Below are positions 8,991 to 17,012 of a DNA stretch of 64,000 nt, in pieces. Numbering within the stretch: position 1 is the first letter of the stretch; every line of letters starts with the position of its first letter. A program made the position numbers and the translations under genes. The notes beneath the pieces are model-generated. The model had not been told where the DNA came from. It was given only the letters and a program-made list of their open reading frames with translations, and did no database searches. Location: contig NZ_BMTL01000016.1 in the NCBI RefSeq assembly GCF_014649655.1, positions 1-64,000 of the forward strand, in the 5' to 3' direction. Origin of the DNA: Streptomyces humidus (GTDB lineage: Bacteria; Actinomycetota; Actinomycetes; Streptomycetales; Streptomycetaceae).

Positions 8991-9220
8991 CAATCAGCGG
9001 TCAGGCTATCGCGCATCCGGGATCCCGGACGTCCGGGGTCGTGTGGCCCGTCCCACAGCATGCACCTCCTGGAACGGGACACCCGCTGCCTGCCATGACG
9101 ACAGGCGGCGGCCGTCGGTCCGGGGAGAGGAGGGACCGAGCGGCCGCCGTGGGGGGAACCGGGTCGCGCCGGATTCCCGTGGGGGTACCGGTCGCGTTCC
9201 CGCGGCCGGGGCGGTTATTC

Positions 9221-9344
9221 CTGCGCGCCCCGGATTTCTTGCGCGCCCGGGGTTCTTGGGGCGCTCCGGTCCCTTGCGCGCCCCGTATTCTTCTTGAGCG
9301 CTCCGGTCCCTTGCGCGACCCGGATTTCTTGCGCGATCTCTGCG
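9221..9344. repeat. Seven degenerate 17-20 bp tandem repeats
   Basis: Seven units, six of them opening with CTTG, begin near 9221, 9238, 9255, 9273, 9293, 9310 and 9328. The core is CTTGCGCGCCCCGGATTT. Units 3+4 and 5+6 also match each other as a larger 37-bp repeat. The array lies between the XRE gene stop (9359) and the mdh promoter. No gene is evident in 8905-9358; I see only this array and the mdh operator. Confidence 0.75.
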
Positions 9345-9358
9345 GGCCGCCCGCCCCG

Positions 9359-10249
9359 TCAGGGCGTGCAGCCCTGCCGCCCGGAGGCCAGCACCGCGCA
9401 CGCCGTCGCCTCGTCCGCGCTGTTCACGGCCACCATGGGCGTGTACGCGAGCGGGTCGCCGGGCGTCGGGACATGCCCGGTGCGCCGTACGGAACCGGCG
9501 GTCACCGCCACCGTGTCCCCGGGGGCGGCCGGCGTGATCCGGCCCCAGGCCGCCCCGCAGGTGCGGCTGTAGCGGACCTCGACCAGGGTCGCGCCGACCG
9601 TCGCGGTCTTCGCCGTGGCCGCGAGGTCGCCGCCGCATCCCGTCGCCTCCGCGTCCCGGCCGGTGCAGTCGGAGCCGCCGCACCGCGCCCCGGAGGGCGG
9701 GACGCGGGTCGTGACGGCCGACGCGGAGGGCGACTCGACGACGCTCACCGCCTGCGGGTCCCGGCCGCCGGCCAGCAGGACGGCCCCCGCCGCGACGCCC
9801 GCCACGCCCACGGACGCGGCGAGGAACAGCGCCGCCCGCCGCCCGCGCGCGCCGCCGGCCCGCGTCCCCGGCCGGGCCCGCTCGCCCCCGGGCGGCGAGG
9901 GGGGCGGGCCGAACCGTCCCGGCAGGGCGCGGGCGGGCAGGGTGCCGACGACCGCCGTGATGTCCCCGTACCGGGTCTCCGAGCGGCTCCAGGCCCGCTC
10001 GGCCGGCTCCCACAGGGCGATCAGACGGAGCGCAGGAGTGCCGGTGACCTCGGCCAGCGCCACGACCGCACCCTTGGGCGCCGGCAGCCGGCCGTGGAGA
10101 TAACCCTCCCAGGACGACCTGCCGTAGCCCGTGCGGTCCGCCACCGCCGCGACGCTCAGCCCGGCACGGTCCACGGACCGTCGCATCAGCTCGACGAACT
10201 CCCTTGCCTGCGGGTCGAGTTCACCCGGCAGGGCTTCCCAGCGAGGCAT
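9359..10249 (-). CDS. XRE-family HTH protein with membrane anchor and DUF2690 domain
   Basis: This 296-aa protein combines an N-terminal helix-turn-helix (about residues 14-75, with LSVAAVADRTGYGRSSWEGYLHG as the HTH core), a linker, one membrane helix (about 139-161) and an extracytoplasmic Cys-containing domain. The outer domain contains CGGSDCTGRDAEATGC and resembles DUF2690. It may be a one-component sensor that binds DNA inside and senses outside the membrane. I chose the ATG at 10249 because GAGGAGG lies just upstream. It is followed downstream by tandem repeats, and a related gene lies 176 bases upstream. Confidence 0.8.
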   Translation of the reverse strand: MPRWEALPGELDPQAREFVELMRRSVDRAGLSVAAVADRTGYGRSSWEGYLHGRLPAPKGAVVALAEVTGTPALRLIALWEPAERAWSRSETRYGDITAVVGTLPARALPGRFGPPPSPPGGERARPGTRAGGARGRRAALFLAASVGVAGVAAGAVLLAGGRDPQAVSVVESPSASAVTTRVPPSGARCGGSDCTGRDAEATGCGGDLAATAKTATVGATLVEVRYSRTCGAAWGRITPAAPGDTVAVTAGSVRRTGHVPTPGDPLAYTPMVAVNSADEATACAVLASGRQGCTP

Positions 10250-10425
10250 CGGACCTCCTCTCGTGCACCCGGTCCCACGGGTCACGCGAGACCCGATGCG
10301 ACGACGATTCGGGACGCATACCCGAACTGCCAACGTAACCGCACAACAGGTGCACCACGCACGCCTCCACGCCCCGGCCACGCGCCTGCCTGCGCGCGAG
10401 GCCGGCCGCGCCGGGCCCGCTCGCC

Positions 10426-10884
10426 TCAGCCGAAGGCGACCGCTCCCCCGACGGCCGTCGCCAGCAGGGCGAACAGGATCAGGACCGCGTAGAGAAGGAG
10501 ACGTCCGACGAGCCGGGGCCCCGGTGGCGGCGCGGGCTCCTCCGAACGGTCCCACCAGGGCACCGTCGGGTCGTCCTCGTATGCCCCGGCCGGGTTCGCC
10601 GGCGTCGGCCGCGGCCACGCCTCGACGGCCAGTTCCCAGCGCACGACGTGCCGTTCGGCGTCCGCGCCGGCCAGCCCCGCCACCCGGCACAGCGCGGCGA
10701 CGGCCTGCCGGGGCGGCGGCTGGACGGCGTTGAGATAGCGCTGCCAGGACGACTTGCTGTACGCGGTGCGCGCGCCGAGCGCGGCCAGACTGAGCCCCGT
10801 GCCGTCCTTGAGCTGCCGCAACTGCTCCACGAAGTGCCGTACCTCCGACGGCAGCCCGTCCGGCAGCGGCTGCCAGGCGCCCAT
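10426..10884 (-). CDS. XRE-family HTH protein with C-terminal membrane helix
   Basis: This 152-aa protein is a shorter relative of the next gene on the same strand. Both share the layout WxxLPxxLxxxxxxFVExxR, an HTH (here LSLAALGARTAYSKSSWQRYLN, residues 31-52) and a Pro-rich linker. It ends with a single membrane helix (about 125-150) and no outer domain. I chose the ATG at 10884, which has GGAGAGG eight bases upstream; the upstream in-frame extension looks non-coding. The pair probably arose by duplication and could heterodimerise. Confidence 0.7.
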   Translation of the reverse strand: MGAWQPLPDGLPSEVRHFVEQLRQLKDGTGLSLAALGARTAYSKSSWQRYLNAVQPPPRQAVAALCRVAGLAGADAERHVVRWELAVEAWPRPTPANPAGAYEDDPTVPWWDRSEEPAPPPGPRLVGRLLLYAVLILFALLATAVGGAVAFG

Positions 10885-11058
10885 CCGGCCCACCTCTCCT
10901 TCGATCCGTTGGGGGGACGACGCCGGGCGGCCGGGCGGTTCCCGCGCCGGGGGACGGTGATCGCGGTGCGCGCGCCGTAGCGGAACGGTCACTTCCGTGC
11001 CACAGCGTCAGGACAGCCGTTGAACAGGCCGTTCGGGATGAGAGAACGTGGAACACGT

Positions 11059-11098
11059 CGGCGGCCCGTCCTCCTCGGGGGATGAGGACGGGCCGCCG
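11059..11098 (-). terminator. Hairpin terminator after the DUF3017 gene
   Basis: A perfect 15-base stem (CGGCGGCCCGTCCTC and its complement) with a 10-base loop lies 11 bases beyond the DUF3017 stop. It ends the folD-DUF3017 transcript. Confidence 0.8.
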
Positions 11099-11109
11099 TT
11101 CGCGCGCGG

Positions 11110-11580
11110 TCAGCTGCTGCTGACCGTGAAGTGCAGGGTGTCCTCGAGGAACGGGATCTGCAGCAGCGGGTGGGGCTGGGCCATCAGCGCCAGCAGCACG
11201 ATCACCGTGCCCAGCACCGCGTAGGTCACGATGTCCGTGAAACGGGAGCGCACGGCGAGCATGCCGACGCCGGGCAGCGTCCAGCGCAGGACCGCGCCGG
11301 CCAGCAGGCCCACGCCGATCAGGATCGTGCCGATCCGGAACAGGTCCAGCGCGGTCAGCAGCAGTCCGAGCGCCACGACGCCCAGCACCGCGATGATCGG
11401 CCACTGCCGGGCGGCCAGCGCGTCGCCCGGCGCGGCCCGGCCGCCGCCCTCGGGGCGCGCGGTGTCCCGGGTGAACTTCGGGAAGCGGCGGGTGGTGCGA
11501 CGCGGCACGCCGTCGGCGTCCGGCGCGCTGACGGGGTCGCGGACCTCGATCCCATCGGCGTCGTCGCCGTACGCGTTCAT
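11110..11580 (-). CDS. DUF3017 membrane protein
   Basis: This 156-aa protein has a polar N-terminus and about four hydrophobic segments after residue 60. It matches the DUF3017 proteins I know to sit directly downstream of folD in actinomycetes. The ATG at 11580 lies 25 bases after the folD stop, so the genes are likely co-transcribed. The ribosome binding site is weak (GGGGA). The function is unknown; the position says nothing specific beyond co-expression with one-carbon metabolism. Confidence 0.75.
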   Translation of the reverse strand: MNAYGDDADGIEVRDPVSAPDADGVPRRTTRRFPKFTRDTARPEGGGRAAPGDALAARQWPIIAVLGVVALGLLLTALDLFRIGTILIGVGLLAGAVLRWTLPGVGMLAVRSRFTDIVTYAVLGTVIVLLALMAQPHPLLQIPFLEDTLHFTVSSS

Positions 11581-11605
11581 GTCCCCGGCCTTGCCGGAGG
11601 CGCCG

Positions 11606-12460
11606 TCAGACGACACTGCGCTCCGCCGCCTCGACCACGTTGACGAGCAGCTGGGCACGGGTCATCGGGCCGACGCCGCCCGGGTTCGGGGAGATCCAGC
11701 CGGCCACCTCGCGGACGTCCGGGTGGACGTCGCCGACGATCCTGCCCTCGGCGTTGCGGGAGACGCCGACGTCCAGGACGGCCGCGCCCGGCCTGACGTC
11801 CTGAGCGCGGATCAGATGGGCGGAGCCCGCGGCGGCGACGATGATGTCGGCCCGCTTCAGGTGCGCCGAGAGGTCCCGGGTGCCGGTGTGGCACTGGGTC
11901 ACCGTCGCGTTCTCGCTGCGCCGGGTCAGCAGCAGCGGCATCGACCGGCCGATGGTGACGCCCCGTCCGACGACGACGACCTCGGCGCCCTTGATCTCGA
12001 CGCCGTGCCGGCGCAGCAGCGTCAGCACGCCGTTGGGGGTGCAGGGCAGCGGGGCCGGCTCGCCCAGGACCAGCCGCCCGAGGTTCATCGGGTGCAGGCC
12101 GTCGGCGTCCTTGGCCGGGTCCATGAGCTCCAGGATCCGGTTCTCGTCGATGCCCGCGGGCAGCGGGAGCTGCACGATGTAGCCGGTGCAGGAGGGGTCG
12201 TCGTTCAGCTCGCGGACGACCGCCTCGATCTCCTCCTGGGTGGCGGTGGCGGGCAGCTCGCGCTGGATGGAGGCGATGCCCACCTCGGCGCAGTCGCGGT
12301 GCTTTCCGGCGACGTACTTCTGGCTGCCGGGGTCGGTGCCGACGAGGATCGTGCCGAGGCCGGGCGTGACGCCCCGCTCCTTCAGCGCCGCCACGCGGGC
12401 GGTCAGCTCGGACTTGATCTCGGCCGCGGTGGCCTTGCCATCGAGAATCTGGGCGGTCAT
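11606..12460 (-). CDS. folD: Bifunctional methylenetetrahydrofolate dehydrogenase/cyclohydrolase
   Basis: This 284-aa cytosolic enzyme interconverts methylene-, methenyl- and formyl-tetrahydrofolate, supplying formyl groups to purine synthesis (purH and purN lie 1-4 kb away). The catalytic Lys is in the YVAGKHRDC segment near residue 53. The signature VQLPLPAGID and the cofactor loop VVVGRGVTIGRSMP are both present. Length is standard. The ATG opens the folD-DUF3017 operon and faces a divergent RDD gene across about 300 bases. Confidence 0.96.
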   Translation of the reverse strand: MTAQILDGKATAAEIKSELTARVAALKERGVTPGLGTILVGTDPGSQKYVAGKHRDCAEVGIASIQRELPATATQEEIEAVVRELNDDPSCTGYIVQLPLPAGIDENRILELMDPAKDADGLHPMNLGRLVLGEPAPLPCTPNGVLTLLRRHGVEIKGAEVVVVGRGVTIGRSMPLLLTRRSENATVTQCHTGTRDLSAHLKRADIIVAAAGSAHLIRAQDVRPGAAVLDVGVSRNAEGRIVGDVHPDVREVAGWISPNPGGVGPMTRAQLLVNVVEAAERSVV

Positions 12461-12763
12461 GGGTCCATCCTCCCGGATGACGGCCCCCCGGTTCCAATCC
12501 GGGTGAACCCGGGCAGCGGCGAACCGGGTCCCGGCCGCACCCCTCGCGGGCCCGGCGGGTCACGCCCCGTAACGATTCGGCCATGATCGGGAAGGTTGCA
12601 CTTGCACAAAGCCTGCGGAATGCGGCTGGACAGGAGCATGCCCGGCCAAGAACCATAGGGGTCCGCAGTATGCGGTCGGTGTTGGGGGGCAAACCGCTTA
12701 TTCCAAGACGTTCCTCCGCGCGCTCCGCCTCGTCCCCGCTTTGTGCAACGGAGGAAGTCCACC
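12461..12763. other. Intergenic region between divergent folD and RDD genes
   Basis: About 300 bases carry the 5' regions of two divergent genes. A GGAGGAAG ribosome binding site for the RDD gene is near 12750. I see no convincing -35/-10 pair, operator or small gene. Confidence 0.5.
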
Positions 12764-13495
12764 ATGAGTTTCGGCCCGCCCAACGACCCCTACGGTCAGC
12801 CGCAGAACCCTCAGCAGGGTCAGCCCGGTTACGGCTACCCCCAGCAGGGTCAGCCCGGTTACGGCCAGCAGGCGCCGCAGGGTGTTCCGCCGCAGGGGTA
12901 CGGCCAGCCGCCGCAGCCCGGCTACCCCCAGCAGCCCGGCTATCCCCAGCAGGGTTACGGCTACCCGCAGCAGGGGCCGCAGGCATTCGGCTACCCGGGC
13001 GGACCGGGTCCGCGGGTCGCGTCGATGGGCCGCCGGCTGGGCGCCCGCGCGATCGACGCCGTGGCCTTCGCGGTCATCTACGTCGTCCTCGGGGTCATCG
13101 GCGTGGCGGGCTCCCTGAGCGCCGCCAATGACTGCGATCCGAACGCCGCCGACTACAACACGTGCATCAACAACGCGGGGTCCGACATCGCCGCCAAGTT
13201 CGGCGCGGTGATCGGCGTCCTCGCGATCGTCGGCCTGCTCTACGAGTGGCTGATGACCGGCCTGGTCGGCGGCACCCTCGGCAAGCTCGCCGTCGGCATC
13301 CGCGTGGTGAAGGCGGACACCGGCCAGAAGCCGGGCCTCGGCTCCTCGTTCATCCGCTGGATCATTCCGATCGTCGGCAGCCTGGCCTGCGGCATCGGCC
13401 AGCTCCTGGTCTACCTGTCGCCCTTCTGGGACAAGTCGGGCCGCCAGCAGGGCTGGCACGACAAGGCCGCGAGCACGATGGTCATCCAGAACTGA
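12764..13495 (+). CDS. RDD family membrane protein with Gln/Pro/Gly-rich tail
   Basis: This 243-aa protein has a cytoplasmic N-terminus of about 85 residues made of repeats such as GQPGYGYPQQ, followed by an RDD domain. The domain starts with the Arg-containing MGRRLGARAIDAVAF helix and contains three or so membrane segments, ending near KAASTMVIQ. I chose the ATG at 12764 with GGAGGAAG seven bases upstream. RDD proteins are of mostly unknown role; some are transporters. The Gln/Tyr/Pro-rich tail is a common actinobacterial decoration. Confidence 0.85.
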   Translation: MSFGPPNDPYGQPQNPQQGQPGYGYPQQGQPGYGQQAPQGVPPQGYGQPPQPGYPQQPGYPQQGYGYPQQGPQAFGYPGGPGPRVASMGRRLGARAIDAVAFAVIYVVLGVIGVAGSLSAANDCDPNAADYNTCINNAGSDIAAKFGAVIGVLAIVGLLYEWLMTGLVGGTLGKLAVGIRVVKADTGQKPGLGSSFIRWIIPIVGSLACGIGQLLVYLSPFWDKSGRQQGWHDKAASTMVIQN

Positions 13496-13532
13496 ACGGC
13501 AGCCCCGCGCAGAGCGGCGGATCGACGGACGA

Positions 13533-13567
13533 CGGCCCCGGCCCCCTGCGACAGGGGGCCGGGGCCG
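13533..13567. terminator. Bidirectional hairpin terminator between RDD gene and purH
   Basis: A perfect 16-base stem (CGGCCCCGGCCCCCTG and its complement) with a 3-base loop lies between two converging genes, 38 bases after the RDD stop and 26 bases from the purH stop. Confidence 0.85.
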
Positions 13568-13592
13568 CTTCACTGCCCGCCGGGCCGGGCGG

Positions 13593-15176
13593 TCAGTGGA
13601 AGAAGTGCCGCGTGCCCGTGAAGTACATCGTCACGCCCGCCTTCTTCGCGGCCTCGACGACCAGCTCGTCACGGACCGAACCGCCGGGCTGCACCACGGC
13701 CTTGACGCCCGCCTCGACCAGGACCTCCAGCCCGTCCGGGAAGGGGAAGAAGGCGTCGGAGGCGGCGTAAGCGCCGCGCGCCCGCTCCTCGCCCGCCCGC
13801 TCGACGGCCAGCTTCGCCGAGTCGACCCGGTTGACCTGGCCCATGCCGACGCCGACCGAGGCCCCGTCCCTGGCGAGCAGGATGGCGTTGGACTTCACGG
13901 CCCGGCAGGCCCGCCAGGCGAAGGCGAGATCGGCGAGCTCCCCGGGCGAGAGCGCCTCGCCGGTCGCGAGGGTCCAGTGGGCCGGGTCGTCGCCCTCGGC
14001 CTGGAGCCGGTCGGCGACCTGGAGCAGCGCTCCGCCGCCGACGGGCTTGAGCTCGACCGGGCTCGACGGCCCCTGCGGCGCCTTCAGCACCCGGATGTTC
14101 TTCTTCTTGGTGAGGGCCTCCAGGGCCCCCTCCTCGTAGTCAGGCGCGACGATGACCTCGGTGAAGATCTCCGCGACCTGCTCCGCCATCTCCTTGCTGA
14201 CCGGCCGGTTCACCGCGATGACGCCGCCGAAGGCCGACAGCGGGTCACAGGCGTGCGCCTTGCGGTGCGCCTCGGCGACGTCCGCGCCGACGGCGATCCC
14301 GCACGGGTTGGCGTGCTTGATGATGGCGACGGCCGGCTCGGCGTGGTCGTACGCGGCACGGTGCGCGGCGTCCGTGTCCGTGTAGTTGTTGTACGACATC
14401 TCCTTGCCGTGCAGCTGCTCGGCCTCGGCGAGGCCGCCGCCGCTGCCGTCCACGTAGAGCGCGGCGGGCTGGTGCGGGTTCTCGCCGTAGCGCAGGGTGC
14501 TCTTGCGCTCCCAGGTCGCGCCGAGGAAGTCGGGGAAGCGCGACTCGTCGGCGGGCGCGTAGGACGAAGCGAACCAGGAGGCCACGGCGACGTCGTAGGC
14601 GGCGGTGTGCTGGAACGCCTCGGCGGCGAGCCGCTTGCGGGCGGCGAGGTCGAAGCCGCCGCCCTGCACGGCCGCGAGGACGTCGCCGTACCGCGCCGGG
14701 CTGGTGACCACGGCCACCGAGGGGTGGTTCTTGGCGGCGGCACGCACCATGGACGGCCCGCCGATGTCGATCTGCTCGACGCACTCGTCGTCGGAGGCGC
14801 CCGAGGCGACCGTCTCCCGGAACGGGTACAGGTTGACGACGACGAGGTCGAACGGCGCGACGCCCAGCTCGTCCAGCTGCTGCCGGTGGCTGTCCAGGCG
14901 CAGGTCGGCGAGGATGCCGGCGTGGACCTTGGGATGCAGGGTCTTGACCCGGCCGTCCAGGCACTCGGGGAAGCCGGTCAGCTCCTCGACCTTGGTGACG
15001 GGAACGCCGGCGGCGGCGATGCGGGAGGCGGTGGACCCGGTGGAGACGAGCTCGACGCCGGCCTCGTGCAGCCCGCGCGCGAGCTCCTCCAGACCGGTCT
15101 TGTCGTAGACGCTGACGAGCGCGCGACGGATGCCCCGCTTGCTGCTCTCGGCCGTGACAGTGCTGTCGGCGGTCAC
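13593..15176 (-). CDS. purH: AICAR transformylase/IMP cyclohydrolase
   Basis: This 527-aa bifunctional enzyme performs the last two steps of IMP synthesis. The N-terminal MGS-like IMP cyclohydrolase part starts with RALVSVYDKTGLEELARGL. The C-terminal AICAR transformylase contains RYGENPHQPAALY and KHANPCGIAVG. The GTG start overlaps the purN stop by four bases (GTGA), so the two formyl-folate-using purine genes are translationally coupled. Length is standard. Confidence 0.97.
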   Translation of the reverse strand: MTADSTVTAESSKRGIRRALVSVYDKTGLEELARGLHEAGVELVSTGSTASRIAAAGVPVTKVEELTGFPECLDGRVKTLHPKVHAGILADLRLDSHRQQLDELGVAPFDLVVVNLYPFRETVASGASDDECVEQIDIGGPSMVRAAAKNHPSVAVVTSPARYGDVLAAVQGGGFDLAARKRLAAEAFQHTAAYDVAVASWFASSYAPADESRFPDFLGATWERKSTLRYGENPHQPAALYVDGSGGGLAEAEQLHGKEMSYNNYTDTDAAHRAAYDHAEPAVAIIKHANPCGIAVGADVAEAHRKAHACDPLSAFGGVIAVNRPVSKEMAEQVAEIFTEVIVAPDYEEGALEALTKKKNIRVLKAPQGPSSPVELKPVGGGALLQVADRLQAEGDDPAHWTLATGEALSPGELADLAFAWRACRAVKSNAILLARDGASVGVGMGQVNRVDSAKLAVERAGEERARGAYAASDAFFPFPDGLEVLVEAGVKAVVQPGGSVRDELVVEAAKKAGVTMYFTGTRHFFH

Positions 15177-15802
15177 TGGATAACTACCTTTCGTCCCTCA
15201 ATGCGATAGCCGTTGCGGGCGAGCCGCCCCACGACCTCGACGAGCAGCCTTCGCTCGACTTCCTTGATGCGCTCGTGCAGAGCGCTCTCGTCGTCCTCGT
15301 CCCGGACCTCGACCACGCCCTGGGCGATGATCGGGCCGGTGTCGACCCCGTCGTCGACGAAGTGGACGGTGCAGCCGGTGACCCGGGCCCCGTACGCGAG
15401 CGCGTCCCGCACCCCGTGGGCTCCGGGGAAGCTGGGCAGCAGGGCGGGGTGCGTGTTCACGAACCGCCCCCCGAACCGCGCCAGGAACTCCTTGCCCACG
15501 ATCTTCATGAACCCCGCGGAGACGACCAGGTCGGGCTCGTGGGCGGCCACGGCCTCGGCGAGAGCGGCGTCCCACTCCTCGCGGCTCCCGAAGTCCTTGA
15601 CCCGGCAGACGAAGGTGGGGATGCCGGCCCGTTCGGCCCGGGCGAGGCCCTCGACGCCCCCACGATCGGCTCCGACGGCCACGATCTCCGCGCCGTAGGC
15701 GTCGACGCCCGCGGTCGCGACGGCGTCGAGGAGCGCCTGCAGGTTCGTACCGGATCCGGAGACCAGCACGACGAGGCGCTTGGCCACGGGCTTGGCGGCC
15801 AC
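15173..15802 (-). CDS. purN: Phosphoribosylglycinamide formyltransferase
   Basis: This 209-aa enzyme transfers a formyl group from 10-formyl-THF to GAR in purine synthesis. The start of the fold is LVVLVSGSGTNLQALLDA, and catalytic residues are in the region VNTHPALLPSFPGAHG (Asn, His) and VDDGVDTGPII (Asp). I chose the GTG at 15802, which gives the usual length and has GAAAGGG upstream. The longer frame to 15859 has no homologous sequence. It precedes and overlaps purH. Confidence 0.95.
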   Translation of the reverse strand: MAAKPVAKRLVVLVSGSGTNLQALLDAVATAGVDAYGAEIVAVGADRGGVEGLARAERAGIPTFVCRVKDFGSREEWDAALAEAVAAHEPDLVVSAGFMKIVGKEFLARFGGRFVNTHPALLPSFPGAHGVRDALAYGARVTGCTVHFVDDGVDTGPIIAQGVVEVRDEDDESALHERIKEVERRLLVEVVGRLARNGYRIEGRKVVIQ

Positions 15803-16113
15803 GGTGAGGCCCTTTCTCGGGGAAGCACGTACAAGGCGGTGGGCGTACGCGGACTTCACGCGGGCTTGTACTTTCGTACGAATGCATCGCGCCCCCGGAT
15901 ACGGGGAAGCCTACGAAGCAGCCGACCGTCAGCAACGATACCGGCACACGGGACGGCCCCCGCGGGACGGGGGCGTGGCCGGAAGGTAGCGTCTGCGAGG
16001 AACGGGATGCGGGCGTGATCGGGAACGCGGTCGCCGTGCGGCGCGTTCCCGGAGTGACAGCCACATCCGCTCAGGCCAGACAGCCGTATCACCTAGGGGA
16101 AGACGCTCACTTG
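15803..16113. other. Intergenic region between purN and a divergent membrane protein gene
   Basis: The region holds the 5' leaders of two divergent genes. In the purN leader a 7-base inverted repeat GTACAAG (15829-15835) and CTTGTAC (15865-15871) is separated by 29 bases. It could be an operator or an RNA stem. I see no gene here. Confidence 0.4.
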
Positions 16114-16872
16114 ATGCCGGACCGCAGTCTGCGACTCCTCACGCTCCCCCCGCAGTCACCGCAGGGAGGGGAGCGCGGCGTCGTGCTGCTGCGAGAGCGC
16201 CCAGCCTCCCCTCCGGACGCCCCGTCGGACGAGAACAAGCCGCCCGAGGACGACAACCCCTTCGCGCCGCCGCCGGAGGGCGCCCCCGACCGGCCGTGGC
16301 AGCCCCGGCGCCCGGCCGGCGGCGACCCCGAGGACGGTCGCTCCCCGTGGGGCGGCCAGTGGAGCGACCGGCAGCCGGGCCGCTCCTCCGGAGGCTTCGG
16401 CGAGCGCCCCGGCGGCAACCCCGACAACGGCGGCCCGAGCGGCCCCGGCGGCGGCGACCCCGGCAAGCGCTGGGACCCGACCGACCCCGCCCAGCGTCAC
16501 GCGCGTTACGCCCTGCTCTGCGGCATGTGGGCCTTCTTCTTCGCCCTCTTCGGCTGGCCCTACGTCGCCCTGCTGCTCGGCGCGCTCGCTCTGAACTGGG
16601 GCATCAGCGCCCTGCGCGCCAAGCCGCGCACCCCGGACCCGGACGTCCCGTCCGCCCCCGAGACGAACGGCCGACCCCAGCGCACCGCGGCCGTCAGCGG
16701 CCTGGTCACGGCCTCCCTGGCCCTGGCCCTGGTCGCCGCGAGCTTCACCGCGCACCTGGTCTACAGCGACTACTACACCTGCACGAAGGACGCCCTCACC
16801 CAGGAGGCGAAGCAGTCCTGCGACGACCTCCTCCCCAAGGAACTCAGACAGATCCTGGGCGCTAACGCCTGA
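16114..16872 (+). CDS. Putative membrane protein with Pro/Gly-rich N-terminus, unknown
   Basis: This protein of 252 aa has a polar, Pro/Asp/Gly-rich first half and about three hydrophobic segments in the second half (around ALLCGMWAFFFALFGW, VALLLGALALNWGI and GLVTASLALALVA). It ends in a short tail with two Cys. Such DUF4190-like layouts are common in Streptomyces but I cannot name the family. The start could be this ATG or the TTG just before it, which lies eight bases from AGGGGAAG. The gene converges on the DUF6350 gene. Confidence 0.7.
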   Translation: MPDRSLRLLTLPPQSPQGGERGVVLLRERPASPPDAPSDENKPPEDDNPFAPPPEGAPDRPWQPRRPAGGDPEDGRSPWGGQWSDRQPGRSSGGFGERPGGNPDNGGPSGPGGGDPGKRWDPTDPAQRHARYALLCGMWAFFFALFGWPYVALLLGALALNWGISALRAKPRTPDPDVPSAPETNGRPQRTAAVSGLVTASLALALVAASFTAHLVYSDYYTCTKDALTQEAKQSCDDLLPKELRQILGANA

Positions 16873-16947
16873 CACCACCCACGGTGGGAACGCGGGCGGC
16901 GAGAACGGGCAGTGGGAACGGGCAGTGCAGTGGGGCGGCAGCCCGAG

Positions 16948-17012
16948 TCGGTCAGCGCACCGGTCCCGCACCCGTACTCCCCGCCCTGTTCGGTCACCGC
17001 ACCGGTCCCGCA
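16948..17012. repeat. Direct duplication of the DUF6350 gene tail
   Basis: A 23-base stretch occurs at 16948-16970 and again at 16990-17012 with one mismatch, a period of 42 bases. The right copy contains the stop codon of the minus-strand DUF6350 gene. The other copy lies downstream of it and also reads TGA at the equivalent place. Confidence 0.8.
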
